DNA of 55,620 nucleotides from Pseudomonas cedrina subsp. fulgida (GCA_016937595.1 JAFHKH010000054.1:1-55620); one strand, 5' to 3'. Shown: positions 37,304-45,204, counted from the stretch's first letter. A program made the numbers and translations. Notes: a model not told the origin generated them from the letters alone.

Positions 37304-38188
37304 ATGAGGCCAGAAATCGCAGTGTTGGATATACAGGGTCAGTATCGGGTTTACACGGAGTTCTATCGCGCGGACGCAGGCGCAAAGACCATCATCCTGG
37401 TCAATGGCTCCATGGCCACCACGGCGTCCTTCGGCCAGACCGTAAAAAGCCTGTACCCGCAGTTCAATGTGGTGTTGTACGACCAGCCCTACGCTGGCCG
37501 ATCCAAAATCCATAACCGCCATGAGCAGATGCTCACAAAGGAAGTCGAAGGCCAGATCCTGCTGGAACTCATCGACCGCTTCGCCGCCGAACACGTATTG
37601 TCCTTTTCCTGGGGTGGCGCTGCCGCCTTGGTCGCCCTTGCCCACCGCCCTCGCCGCGTGGAAAAGGCCGTGATCAGCTCGTTCTCACCCGTGATCAACG
37701 CCCCCATGCGCGACTACCTTGAACGCGGCGTCGACTACCTCGGCAAGCTCGACCGCGACCGCGTCGGGCACTTGGTCAACAGCACCCTCGGCAAACACCT
37801 GCCGTCGCTGTTCAAACGCTTCAACTACAAACATGTGAGCAACCTGGCCGAGCACGAATACGGGCAGATGCATTTTCACATCAGCCATGTGCTGAACAGC
37901 GATCGCCTGAGCTACCTCAAGGCGGCGAAGCAGATCGACATTCCGGTGTTGTTTCTCAACGGCGAATGGGACGAGTACACCAGCGCCCAGGATGCCAGGT
38001 TGTTTGGCCAGCATGTGGCCAACAGCAGCTTCAGCACCATCCAGGCCACCGGGCACTTTCTGGATATGGAACACAAGGCGGCGTGCCGGGATAGCCGGGA
38101 CGCGGTGGTGGGCTTCTTGACGGCGCAGCGGCCGGTCAACCGGTTGCGTTATCAACAGGGCCAGGCGCAGCACGCCTTTGCCCTTTGA
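37304..38188 (+). CDS. phaG: PhaG, (R)-3-hydroxyacyl-ACP thioesterase/transacylase
   Basis: This 294-residue alpha/beta-hydrolase-fold protein is very close to PhaG of P. putida through most of its length (MRPEIAVLDIQGQYRVYTEF at the start; RRFNYKHVS-like KRFNYKHVS; DEYTSAQDARLF; GHFLDME). The nucleophile elbow is SWGGA (Ser near residue 102). PhaG links fatty acid synthesis to medium-chain polyhydroxyalkanoate. Its homolog RhlA makes rhamnolipid precursors, but the start and C-terminal QHAFAL are PhaG-like. No pha or rhl partners are adjacent, as is usual for phaG. Confidence 0.93.
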   Translation: MRPEIAVLDIQGQYRVYTEFYRADAGAKTIILVNGSMATTASFGQTVKSLYPQFNVVLYDQPYAGRSKIHNRHEQMLTKEVEGQILLELIDRFAAEHVLSFSWGGAAALVALAHRPRRVEKAVISSFSPVINAPMRDYLERGVDYLGKLDRDRVGHLVNSTLGKHLPSLFKRFNYKHVSNLAEHEYGQMHFHISHVLNSDRLSYLKAAKQIDIPVLFLNGEWDEYTSAQDARLFGQHVANSSFSTIQATGHFLDMEHKAACRDSRDAVVGFLTAQRPVNRLRYQQGQAQHAFAL

Positions 38189-38281
38189 AGCGCGATGCGC
38201 TGCTGGCGCGAGCAACCTACAGATTTTTGAAGAAAAACTTCAAATCCAGGCGAACATCTGGTACAAAGTCAGCCGCTCTGA

Positions 38282-38355
38282 GCGGGTATAGTTTAGTGGC
38301 AAAACGAAAGCTTCCCAAGCTTTAGTTGAGGGTTCGATTCCCTCTACCCGCTCCA
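38282..38355 (+). tRNA. tRNA-Gly (anticodon CCC)
   Basis: A 74-base cloverleaf. The acceptor arms are GCGGGTA / TACCCGC with an encoded CCA end, the anticodon stem-loop is AAGCTTCCCAAGCTT with anticodon CCC, and the T loop is GGTTCGATTCC. It is isolated and may be an integration point for the accessory patch that follows. Confidence 0.97.
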
Positions 38356-38743
38356 TTTTTGCGTCTTCCTCGTTTTTTTGTCATCCCCCATATTTCCACA
38401 TCAGCCAGCGGCCTGGTCCTTACGAGACTTTCAGCGATTGCACACGTTCCCCCACTGGCCATTGCCAGAGGAATAACGCAGAACAATCCTGCCAGCACCC
38501 TTCTCGCCCCCGCCGGAGACCCCGTATCCGCATGGATTGAAAGAGGAACTACGGCGTTTCTAAGAGCACTGCATAAATCTGAGAGGGTGTGGTTACCGTG
38601 AAAACGTGGCATGCCTGGCTATAGGTGGTTCGCGACACGGCCTGGCATGGTGCGTTGGGCAGAATATGGAATTTAAATATTAACGTTTGAAACGCGTAGC
38701 AATCTCTATTCATCCCGACCAGCGGTTGCTTTTTTTAAGCGAA
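38356..38743. other. Non-coding stretch after tRNA-Gly
   Basis: No convincing gene is seen. Two overlapping open frames here begin or end inside the tRNA and are artefacts. Residues of an AT-rich LysR-type promoter occur at 38609-38678 (see repeat). I found no second copy of the tRNA 3' end here or in the next 3 kb. Confidence 0.5.
38661..38678. repeat. 18-bp repeat shared with the lysR/ydcZ promoter
   Basis: AGAATATGGAATTTAAAT is identical to 44562-44579. Nearby GCATGCCTGGC (38609) and CCTGGCAT (38641) are also present next to the other copy, but are spaced out by about 33 extra bases here. It may be a disrupted relic of a similar promoter. Confidence 0.55.
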
Positions 38744-38759
38744 CTGTCAACTTTCACAG
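38744..38759 (+). promoter_or_regulatory. Dyad box C before the small AT-rich gene
   Basis: CTGTCAACTTTCACAG lies 63 bases before the ATG at 38823. It is the fifth member of the CTGT-N8-ACAG set and the only one away from the 18-32 kb locus. Confidence 0.6.
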
Positions 38760-38822
38760 TAGGAAACTGGTTGAAGTTGAGTTTGAATATATATTCAATC
38801 ATCATTTTAAGGATGAATAGAA

Positions 38823-39053
38823 ATGGCTGACAAGTTCGTTACATCGAATCACACAGGCACTGTCGTATCATATTCAATAACACAAGGAACAGTTACACAA
38901 ATCACAGTTGAAATAAAGCCAGACAATGGAGGGGCTAACATTCGCATTACCGATCAGGCGAATACCACCTATAAAAAAGGAGAAAAAATTAATTACTCGG
39001 AAGTCAAAAACACCACAAAAGGAACGTCTTTTTACACCACGCTGCCTGTATGA
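38823..39053 (+). CDS. Small beta-rich protein, unknown
   Basis: This 76-residue protein is rich in Thr, Lys, Asn and Val, with alternating polar and hydrophobic residues that suggest an all-beta fold. It has no signal peptide. AAGGA lies nine bases before the ATG. Base and codon use (AAA, AAT, ACA) is much AT-richer than the neighbours, which suggests recent transfer. It shares its upstream dyad with the four giant proteins. I do not recognise the family. Confidence 0.7.
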   Translation: MADKFVTSNHTGTVVSYSITQGTVTQITVEIKPDNGGANIRITDQANTTYKKGEKINYSEVKNTTKGTSFYTTLPV

Positions 39054-39302
39054 AAATCCCCACTGGCGGCCTGCCCCCTAGGCCGCCAGTCATTTAAAAA
39101 AAAGATGACGCCTCACTACAAATCTCACCCCTAAGCGCTCAGCACTTACCTCTGCTATCTTTAAATAGCTTTTGGTTGTTCTTACTATTATCACGATGAG
39201 CCACCGACAAAGCTCTATGTTTGCGTTCGCCCTTATTTCCAAGTACGCCGAATCGGGATCGCTGCACCATCCGGTAAAAAGACCAACACTCATCCTCCGG
39301 CG

Positions 39303-39506
39303 AGATGGCCAAGCGCTTTGAAGTGATTATAGCCACGATGTAATCGGCGAAGTGGCGGATAAAGCATTGCGCTGGCGCTACCGCCTCAGCCTGCCGATGC
39401 ACGGCTCGATCTATGAAGTGGGCGTTGATGAAGGGATGTACCTGATGACAAGGAGACTTTGATCAATCGATCCTGCATGATCAAGTTTGGCGTTGAATGG
39501 AGCTAG
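39303..39506 (+). pseudogene. Decayed DUF3833-like gene remnant
   Basis: A run from 39337 reads DVIGEVADKALRWRYRLSLP and then GSIYEVGVDEGMYLM. It stops at 39460-39462 and resumes in another frame from 39456 as TLINRSCMIKFGVEWS with a stop at 39504-39506. This matches the order of conserved phrases at the C-terminal end of DUF3833 lipoproteins (DVIG, WRY-L-LP, YEV-FDDWMYLM, NRA-MSKFG). A short piece before it (KRFEVI, 39310-39327) matches an earlier family segment. The middle and N terminus are gone, so this is a true relic and not one base error. Confidence 0.6.
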
Positions 39507-39553
39507 ATCACGTTGCTTTTCGTCGCCAATGAATGAAACCCGTGAGGTGAATC

Positions 39554-39859
39554 ATGAATGTGCACATGCTGACTGAATCCGCGGTAAAAGGAGAAGTTCG
39601 GGAGCTGGAGTTGCTGTCGCTGGAGGGTGGCTTCTACATTGCGCGCGTCAGGCTGGATCATGGCGTGATGACGTTGCTGGGCGATGATGCCAAGCCGCTG
39701 CGCATCGGCTCCACCACGCATTTGCGCGACCTGCTGCAACGGGTCCCACCCTTTCCCTGCGTGCTGGTGCAGCAGTGCGTGCACGATGAAATGTGCGGTG
39801 TTCGAGAAGGGCCGATCGGCGCCCTGCGCATTCCGTTTACGCTGGCCTCGTCCCTTTAA
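39554..39859 (+). CDS. DUF6482 family protein
   Basis: This 101-residue cytoplasmic protein fits the small Pseudomonas family DUF6482: ELELLSLEGGFYIARV near the N terminus, GDDAKPLRIGSTTHLRDLL in the middle and CVHDEMCG towards the end. Function is unknown. Confidence 0.72.
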   Translation: MNVHMLTESAVKGEVRELELLSLEGGFYIARVRLDHGVMTLLGDDAKPLRIGSTTHLRDLLQRVPPFPCVLVQQCVHDEMCGVREGPIGALRIPFTLASSL

Positions 39860-39939
39860 GAGGCATGGCCTGTTTTGGCTCCCCTCCCCCTTGGTATGGG
39901 CGGCCTGGGAAGGCAAGCCTGAGCACTGCGCGAAATGAC

Positions 39940-40179
39940 CTACGCGGCGCGGTCCACGCGGTCCTGCGCCGCTTCCACCAGCATCAGCCCCAACTCGATC
40001 ATTTGCTGGATGGCCAGGGCCAAGTAGCGCTGTTGGGAAGGTAGGGTTTCGGCAAACTCATTGGTCATCGCCCCCGCGCCGGCGATGGTTTCGTAGGCGT
40101 TGGCGAGCAATGCTTCGGTGTTGGCTTCGGGACGGACGCTGAACAGTTTTACGGATGGATTACATGAGTCATTACACAT
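39940..40179 (-). CDS. DUF3077/DUF6124 family protein
   Basis: This 79-residue protein has the family core KLFSVRPEANTEALLANAYE followed by an alpha-helical part (ALAIQQMIELGLMLVEAA). Such proteins are common, often in several copies, in Pseudomonas; function is unknown. The ATG at 40179 is preferred because GAGG lies eight bases upstream; one nine codons earlier is possible. Confidence 0.7.
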   Translation of the reverse strand: MCNDSCNPSVKLFSVRPEANTEALLANAYETIAGAGAMTNEFAETLPSQQRYLALAIQQMIELGLMLVEAAQDRVDRAA

Positions 40180-40206
40180 CTGTTGATCCTCGATAAGGAC
40201 CGCCAC

Positions 40207-40702
40207 CCGAAGGGGTAGGGTGGCAGCTGTACGCAGGTTAGTAGACCGGAAAAAACAACACGAAAACCGGCGCGCCCGAAGACGCCCTGCGTACAGTTGC
40301 CAATGAGCACAGGCATGAAAGTGCCTGACAGCAAGGACAGCCGTACGCCGTGTTATTTTTTATCGGGCTACTAAACCCGACCGCTGATGGGCAGCGGCAG
40401 ACGAACCTTAAAGAGGTCGCCCAAGGCGCACAACTCAGACGATTCTGATCGTTGTGTAGGCAATGCCGCAAGGCTCTGCACCGCTCTACGCCCGTGACAA
40501 AGCGCCCGGCAAACCCGCCCAACCGCACTGACCCGGCAGATCTGGTTGATGCCTTTTTCGCTGTCATTGCGCAGCCCCTACACACCCGGTAACGCCTTCG
40601 TAAAACCCGGCAATACCTCTCTGCGACGCCATTCCTGGCGGCTCATACACTGCATTGACCCCTACCGAACGGGCTGCTCATCGACCACTGGTAGGTAGAG
40701 TG
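40207..40702. other. Gene-free stretch before hicAB
   Basis: About 500 bp with no supported gene. Several short open frames lack ribosome sites and family resemblance. I see no insertion-sequence ends and no clear terminator. Confidence 0.5.
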
Positions 40703-40730
40703 TTGATAATTTTTTTTCAGTGGTTATAGT
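40703..40730 (+). promoter_or_regulatory. Sigma-70-type promoter for hicAB
   Basis: TTGATA (40703-40708), 16-base spacer, TATAGT (40725-40730), 30 bp upstream of the hicA start and its AAGGAGG ribosome site. HicB-type antitoxins normally repress such a promoter. Confidence 0.6.
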
Positions 40731-40760
40731 CGCCACCATCACACACCACAAGGAGGTGCT

Positions 40761-40943
40761 GTGGATAGCCGATATTTGATAGGTCACATCGTTGCGGACG
40801 GTTGGTACCTGGTGCGCATCAGGGGCAGTCATCATCATTTCAAACATCCGACCAAACCGGGGCTGGTAACGATTCCGCATCCAAAGAAGGATCTGTTGGA
40901 CAAGACAGCCAAGAGTATTTTGAAACAGGCTCTGTTGAGTTAA
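40761..40943 (+). CDS. hicA: HicA toxin (mRNA interferase)
   Basis: This 60-residue HicA family toxin has a double-stranded-RNA-binding-like fold and the catalytic histidine motif GSHHHFKHP (His24/25). It starts at GTG after a strong AAGGAGG. HicA cleaves mRNA independently of the ribosome and halts growth until neutralised by HicB, encoded 22 bp downstream. Confidence 0.93.
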   Translation: MDSRYLIGHIVADGWYLVRIRGSHHHFKHPTKPGLVTIPHPKKDLLDKTAKSILKQALLS

Positions 40944-40965
40944 TCGTCCGAAGAGGAAAACAGAC

Positions 40966-41376
40966 ATGCTTTACCCGATTGCAATTTCAACTGGCGACGA
41001 AGACCACGCGTGGGGCGTGGAGGTGCCCGATATTCCAGGCTGCTACTCCGCCGGCGACGACCTGGACGACGCCATGGCCATGGCCCGCGAAGCCATCGAA
41101 GGTCACTTCGAGCTCCTCGCGGAAGACGGCGCGCCGATTCCCAGCGCGCAAAAGGTCACCTTGCATGCGGCCAACCCCCAGTACGCAGGCTGTACGTGGG
41201 CCGTGGTGGACATCGATATCACCAAGTACCTGGGCAAGGCGCAGAAACTCAATATCACGCTGCCTGGGTATCTGCTCAATCGCATCGATGAATATGTATT
41301 GCACCACCCCGAAGAAAAAAGCCGTTCGGGATTCCTGGCGTCGGCAGCGCTGAAGGTGCTTCAGCAGGAGCACTGA
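40966..41376 (+). CDS. hicB: HicB antitoxin
   Basis: This 136-residue antitoxin has an N-terminal partially degraded RNase H fold (YPIAISTGDEDHAWGVEVPD; PGCYSAGDDLDDAM) that blocks HicA, and a C-terminal ribbon-helix-helix DNA-binding domain (LPGYLLNRIDEYV ... SRSGFLASAAL). It probably represses its own operon. The toxin-first order is usual for hic. Confidence 0.93.
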   Translation: MLYPIAISTGDEDHAWGVEVPDIPGCYSAGDDLDDAMAMAREAIEGHFELLAEDGAPIPSAQKVTLHAANPQYAGCTWAVVDIDITKYLGKAQKLNITLPGYLLNRIDEYVLHHPEEKSRSGFLASAALKVLQQEH

Positions 41377-41453
41377 TTAAGCCAATCCCTACAAGCATTA
41401 GAAAATCAGCCTAGCAGTATGGGGAACACCTGCTAGCCAGAGGACACACCAGA

Positions 41454-41777
41454 ATGCTCCCGCCTGTACAAAAAACGTCGGCGCGCACGCTCAGAAAAGT
41501 CGTGGGGTTCGTGCTGATCATCCCGCTGCTGCTTCCACTGATGCCGATTCCCTTCGGCCTGGGTCGCTATGCGGCGACAGCCGCCGTTGCGGGATCCTTC
41601 TATGGCGCGTGGTACGCCTGGCGGCACGCCGGTGGAGGCCTGGCGATCGGCGCCATCCTTGTGGCGCTGCTCAATTTGGGCGCGCTGGTCGCAATGGGGC
41701 CGCCCTCCATCGTCTGGTTCGTCGTCTATGTCGCCTGGGCATATGGGTCAGGCAGTTGGATCCACTGGCGTTTCTAA
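41454..41777 (+). CDS. Small membrane protein, unknown
   Basis: This 107-residue protein has a basic N terminus and about three to four hydrophobic helices (17-35, 40-58, 61-80, 84-100). No family is recognised. It is upstream of ogt on the same strand with a 90-bp gap. Confidence 0.6.
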   Translation: MLPPVQKTSARTLRKVVGFVLIIPLLLPLMPIPFGLGRYAATAAVAGSFYGAWYAWRHAGGGLAIGAILVALLNLGALVAMGPPSIVWFVVYVAWAYGSGSWIHWRF

Positions 41778-41866
41778 CGGTCACGGAATTTCACCGCAAG
41801 AAACAGCTTTTACGCCAGCTTTGTACGTTGGATAGTGGCACTGCACCTTCTTCAAGGACCAAGCCC

Positions 41867-42367
41867 ATGCCTTACGAATACACGCTCATGCCCTCCCCCG
41901 TCGGCCAACTCACCCTGGTTGCGCGCAATGGCAAACTCGGCGCCATCTTGTGGGAGACAGAGCGCGCCAACCGCGTGCGCATGGGTGAATTGCGCGAGGC
42001 CACCAGCAGTCCGGTGCTGTTGGAAACAGAGCGTCAGTTGCAAGAGTATTTTGCCGGTACCCGCCACCGTTTCGAGCTGGAACTGGACTTCAACGGCACC
42101 GCGTTCCAGAAACAAGTCTGGCAAGCGTTGCTGACGATTCCCTTTGGCGAAACCCGCAGCTACAGCCAGATTGCCCAACAGATCGGCAACCCGAACGCCG
42201 TGCGCGCGGTGGGGGCGGCCAACGGGCGCAATCCAATCTCGATCATTGCGCCGTGCCACCGTGTGATCGGCGCGTCGGGCGGGCTGACGGGGTTCGCCGG
42301 AGGCCTGGCAGCCAAGCAATATCTGCTGGCGCTTGAAGGCTTCGGGCAAGCGGAACTGGCCTTTTAA
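41867..42367 (+). CDS. ogt: Methylated-DNA--protein-cysteine methyltransferase
   Basis: This 166-residue enzyme repairs O6-alkylguanine by suicide transfer to the cysteine in PCHRV (Cys130). The helix-turn-helix segment SYSQIAQQIGNPNAVRAVG and Asn/Arg residues of the active site are present. Lack of an AraC/Ada N-terminal domain makes it an Ogt-type protein. Confidence 0.93.
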   Translation: MPYEYTLMPSPVGQLTLVARNGKLGAILWETERANRVRMGELREATSSPVLLETERQLQEYFAGTRHRFELELDFNGTAFQKQVWQALLTIPFGETRSYSQIAQQIGNPNAVRAVGAANGRNPISIIAPCHRVIGASGGLTGFAGGLAAKQYLLALEGFGQAELAF

Positions 42368-42475
42368 GCCGGCGGACACTGTACGGCATCGTCATGGAAG
42401 CAATATGTAAAAAGAAATTTCAAAGAGCCCCTGCGGTCCATTATTTCATCACCCCTTTGAAGAGGAAAAACGGTC

Positions 42476-42901
42476 ATGAAATTCTCCGCAGTCTCCCAAT
42501 CTCTGTCTCGCTGGGCCGGCAGCCCCCGCACTTTCTACGCGGCGTTGGCATTGATCCTTGCGTGGAGCTTGAGCGGGCCTTATTTCCACTACAACGACAC
42601 CTGGCAGTTGATCATCAATACCTCGACCACCATCATCACGTTTCTGATGGTCTTCCTGATCCAGAATACGCAGAACCGCGACAACGACATCCTGCACATC
42701 AAGATCGACGAGCTGTTGCGCGTGACCAAGGATGCGCAGAATGCCGTGCTCAGCCTGGACGGCCTGGATCGCAAGGAACTGGAAAAACTGCGCCAGGAAT
42801 ACCGCAGCATCGGCCAAGCCGGCACTGTGCACCTCAACAGCCACTGTGGGACTGACGCAGACGATGCCGGACCCATTAAAACCGATTTGAACCAGGCATA
42901 A
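42476..42901 (+). CDS. Low-affinity iron permease family protein
   Basis: This 141-residue membrane protein has two helices (about 20-36 and 45-63), then the family motif LIQNTQNRDNDILHIKIDEL and a helical cytoplasmic tail. This matches the bacterial relatives of fungal Fet4 (PF04120). Iron transport by the short bacterial forms is not proven. Confidence 0.85.
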   Translation: MKFSAVSQSLSRWAGSPRTFYAALALILAWSLSGPYFHYNDTWQLIINTSTTIITFLMVFLIQNTQNRDNDILHIKIDELLRVTKDAQNAVLSLDGLDRKELEKLRQEYRSIGQAGTVHLNSHCGTDADDAGPIKTDLNQA

Positions 42902-42937
42902 AAAAACGCGGTTGGAGTTGATCCCACCGCCGTTTTT
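42901..42937. terminator. Intrinsic terminator (imperfect stem)
   Basis: The A-run, CGCGGTTGGA / TCCCACCGCCG stem and T-run lie between the convergent permease and DUF4142 genes. The stem has mismatches. Confidence 0.6.
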
Positions 42938-42952
42938 GATTTCGATACAGCC

Positions 42953-43480
42953 TTAACCGTCGCCTTGATGACCTTTGCCGTAAGTTGATGCCAATGCGCG
43001 GGCTTTCTGCAAACGCTCTTCCAATTTGGGCAGCGTCTCATCCACGAGGGCTTTTATTTCCGGCACACTCGAGGCGGCGCCTTCCTGTTTGAACAAGGCG
43101 ATGGCGTCTTCGTTCTCCTTCACCTGCTGCGCGGTGTAGGCCGCGTCAAAAGAGTCGCCGTCCTTGAGTTCGGGCATCAGGGTTTCGGCTTTATCGACGA
43201 TCTTCTCCCGCGGTGCCACGGGCAGGTCGAGCTTCTTGGCGATGGCTGCCAGATGCTGGTTGGCCAGGGTCCGCTCGTTGATCACCTCGATGGTGTAGTC
43301 CTTGATCTCCTGGGACGAGGTTTTGGCGTGGGCCATACGACTGGTTTCGATATCGGCCATGCCTTTGGCCGAAGCCTGCTCGATGAATTCAGCGGGCGAC
43401 TGGGCGAAAGCACTGCTGGCGCCGAGGCCCAGCAGCATCGCGAAACTGGCGGTGCGTAACCGGATAGCCAAGCGGCTCAT
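42953..43480 (-). CDS. DUF4142 periplasmic protein
   Basis: This 175-residue protein has a signal peptide (residues 1-26, ending AFA). The following helical domain is of DUF4142 (ferritin-like) type: SAKGMADIETSRMAHAKTSS, then YTIEVINERTLANQHLAAIA. These are periplasmic proteins of unknown function. Confidence 0.85.
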   Translation of the reverse strand: MSRLAIRLRTASFAMLLGLGASSAFAQSPAEFIEQASAKGMADIETSRMAHAKTSSQEIKDYTIEVINERTLANQHLAAIAKKLDLPVAPREKIVDKAETLMPELKDGDSFDAAYTAQQVKENEDAIALFKQEGAASSVPEIKALVDETLPKLEERLQKARALASTYGKGHQGDG

Positions 43481-43642
43481 GATAGGTTCCTCCAGGTAAA
43501 AATAAGTGCGGGAGAATACTTCCCGCCCTCAATTCGAATTTTCGGGGCGGTAAAGGTTTAGAAAAAACTTGTTAGTGCGACGAACGGTCGTCCTCGAGTC
43601 AGGCCCCGATCTCCCTGGTATCAAGCCCGCTCACTGCAATGT

Positions 43643-44542
43643 TCAACCCTGTAACCCTCCCTGCACCCGCCCGATCAACCACTGCAACCCCGCATCCCCA
43701 CCACGCCGCACATGCCACGCCAGTTCGAACGCAAACGACGGGATATGAAACGGCGGCGGCACCGCCAGCAAGTGCGTGTGATCGATATTGAACAAGCCGC
43801 GGGATGAGACGGTGAGGATCAGGTCGGTGCCCTGAATCAACTGCGGCGCCACGCCCCAATGCGGCAGGCTGACCGCCACATGCCGCCGCTCACGAATCGC
43901 CGTCAACGCCCGCTCGATTTCCGGCGTGCCGCTGCCGCGCATTTCCAGCAATACATGGGGGCGTGACAGGTAAGTCGCCAAGTCCAGTGTGCCAGTGGCC
44001 GGCAGGCTGTTGCGGTCCACCAGGCAGGTGTAGTGCTCTTCGAACAACGGCGTGGTGCGCAATTCGGCGGGCAGGTCGGGGAAGACACCCGCCGCCAGGT
44101 CGAGGTCGCCATTGAGCACCCCGTCCACCATGCCTTCACGGCTGGCCTGGATGATTTGCAGATCGATACCTGGCGCTTCACCGCGCAACGTACGCACAAG
44201 GTCGGGTAGGAAAATCGCCGCACTGTAGTCAGACATCGCCACCCGAAATTTGCGCCTGGCTGAAGCAGGCTCGAAGCGATTCGGTGCCAGCAGGGCCTGC
44301 ACCTGGGCCAGCGCTTCAGCCAGTGGCGTGGCCAATTCCAGTGCACGCGTGGTCGGCACCAGGCTACCGCCCTGACGCACCAACAGTGGATCGCCAAGCA
44401 GGTTACGCAAACGCGCCAGGGCGTGGCTGACCGCCGGCTGGCTCAGGTGCAGACGCTCGGCAGCACGGGTGACGTGTTGCTCGCTGAGCAGGGCGTCGAG
44501 AATGACCAGCAGGTTAAGGTCGATGCGACGCAGATCATTCAT
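43643..44542 (-). CDS. LysR-family regulator
   Basis: This 299-residue protein has an N-terminal winged helix-turn-helix (LNLLVILDALLSEQHVTRAA ... QPAVSHALARLRNLLGDPLLVR) and a C-terminal periplasmic-binding-like effector domain. The start MNDLRRIDLN matches the NodD/NahR-like subgroup. Alternative ATGs lie 9 and 18 bases upstream. It is divergent from the ydcZ-like gene, which it may control. Confidence 0.88.
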   Translation of the reverse strand: MNDLRRIDLNLLVILDALLSEQHVTRAAERLHLSQPAVSHALARLRNLLGDPLLVRQGGSLVPTTRALELATPLAEALAQVQALLAPNRFEPASARRKFRVAMSDYSAAIFLPDLVRTLRGEAPGIDLQIIQASREGMVDGVLNGDLDLAAGVFPDLPAELRTTPLFEEHYTCLVDRNSLPATGTLDLATYLSRPHVLLEMRGSGTPEIERALTAIRERRHVAVSLPHWGVAPQLIQGTDLILTVSSRGLFNIDHTHLLAVPPPFHIPSFAFELAWHVRRGGDAGLQWLIGRVQGGLQG

Positions 44543-44561
44543 CAACTGCATGCCTGGCATA

Positions 44562-44579
44562 AGAATATGGAATTTAAAT
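44562..44579. promoter_or_regulatory. AT-rich palindromic site between lysR and ydcZ-like genes
   Basis: AGAATATGGAATTTAAAT contains the small palindrome ATTTAAAT and T-N11-A spacing expected for LysR boxes. It lies between two divergent genes. An identical 18-mer occurs at 38661. Assignment to this LysR is inference. Confidence 0.4.
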
Positions 44580-44628
44580 TTGCGCGACGAATAGCCTAGA
44601 GTCCAGCAAAACCTCTGGGAGATCTGAA

Positions 44629-45204
44629 ATGACGACGTTGCATTGGGTGGGTTTGCTGGCGCTGGCGGCCATCGCCGGGGCGGTGGTACCGTTTCAGAGT
44701 GCAATCAACGCGAACCTCGGGCGCGGGCTCGGCCATCCGTTATGGGCCACCCTGGCATCGCTGCTGGTGAGCATCATCGTGTTGCTGCCGGTGATCCTGG
44801 CGCTGCGTTTGCCCTTGCCGAACCTGACGTTTATCACCCAGGCGCCGCTGTGGATGTGGGCGGGTGGCGCGTTTGGCGTGTGCTTTATTTCCCTGGCGTT
44901 GATGCTGCTGCCCAAGCTGGGCGCCTCGGGTTTTATCGCCCTGGCCCTGGCCGGGCAGATCCTCGCGTCGTTGGTGCTGGATCACTTCGGCCTGTTCGGC
45001 CTGGCTGAGCGCCAACTTACAACGCCCCGCGTACTGGGGGCGTTGTTGTTGATCGGCGGGGTGGTGTTGATTCAGTTCAGCACCACGCCGCCCGCGCATT
45101 GGCAACCGCTGGCTGATCAGCCCTTGTCCAAGGTGCGCAGCTTCTGCGGCAACCCCCACAGCAGCAGCGCCGCCGCCAACAGCGCGCAGACGCCGATCAC
45201 GTAA
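44629..45204 (+). CDS. YdcZ-type DMT family transporter
   Basis: About five hydrophobic helices in the first 155 residues (GLLALAAIAGAVVPFQSAINANLG at the start, LWMWAGGAFGVCFISLAL) fit the DUF606/YdcZ family, usually about 150 residues. As written the frame runs on 30 codons antisense into the end of the MFS gene. If one base is missing in the G/C run near 45090, the frame would end at TGA 45114-45116. That stop directly abuts the stop of the convergent MFS gene, and this is the likelier true end. Confidence 0.82.
   Translation: MTTLHWVGLLALAAIAGAVVPFQSAINANLGRGLGHPLWATLASLLVSIIVLLPVILALRLPLPNLTFITQAPLWMWAGGAFGVCFISLALMLLPKLGASGFIALALAGQILASLVLDHFGLFGLAERQLTTPRVLGALLLIGGVVLIQFSTTPPAHWQPLADQPLSKVRSFCGNPHSSSAAANSAQTPIT

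Noticed and set aside
38322-38612. Open frames on both strands starting or ending in the tRNA (plus-strand MRVRFPLPAP start, minus-strand GNRTLN end)
   Set aside because: These are the well-known false translations of a tRNA 3' half; no family or ribosome site supports them.
39090-39402. Short minus-strand frames between the AT-rich gene and the DUF3833 relic
   Set aside because: No ribosome site and no family resemblance; one overlaps the relic on the opposite strand.
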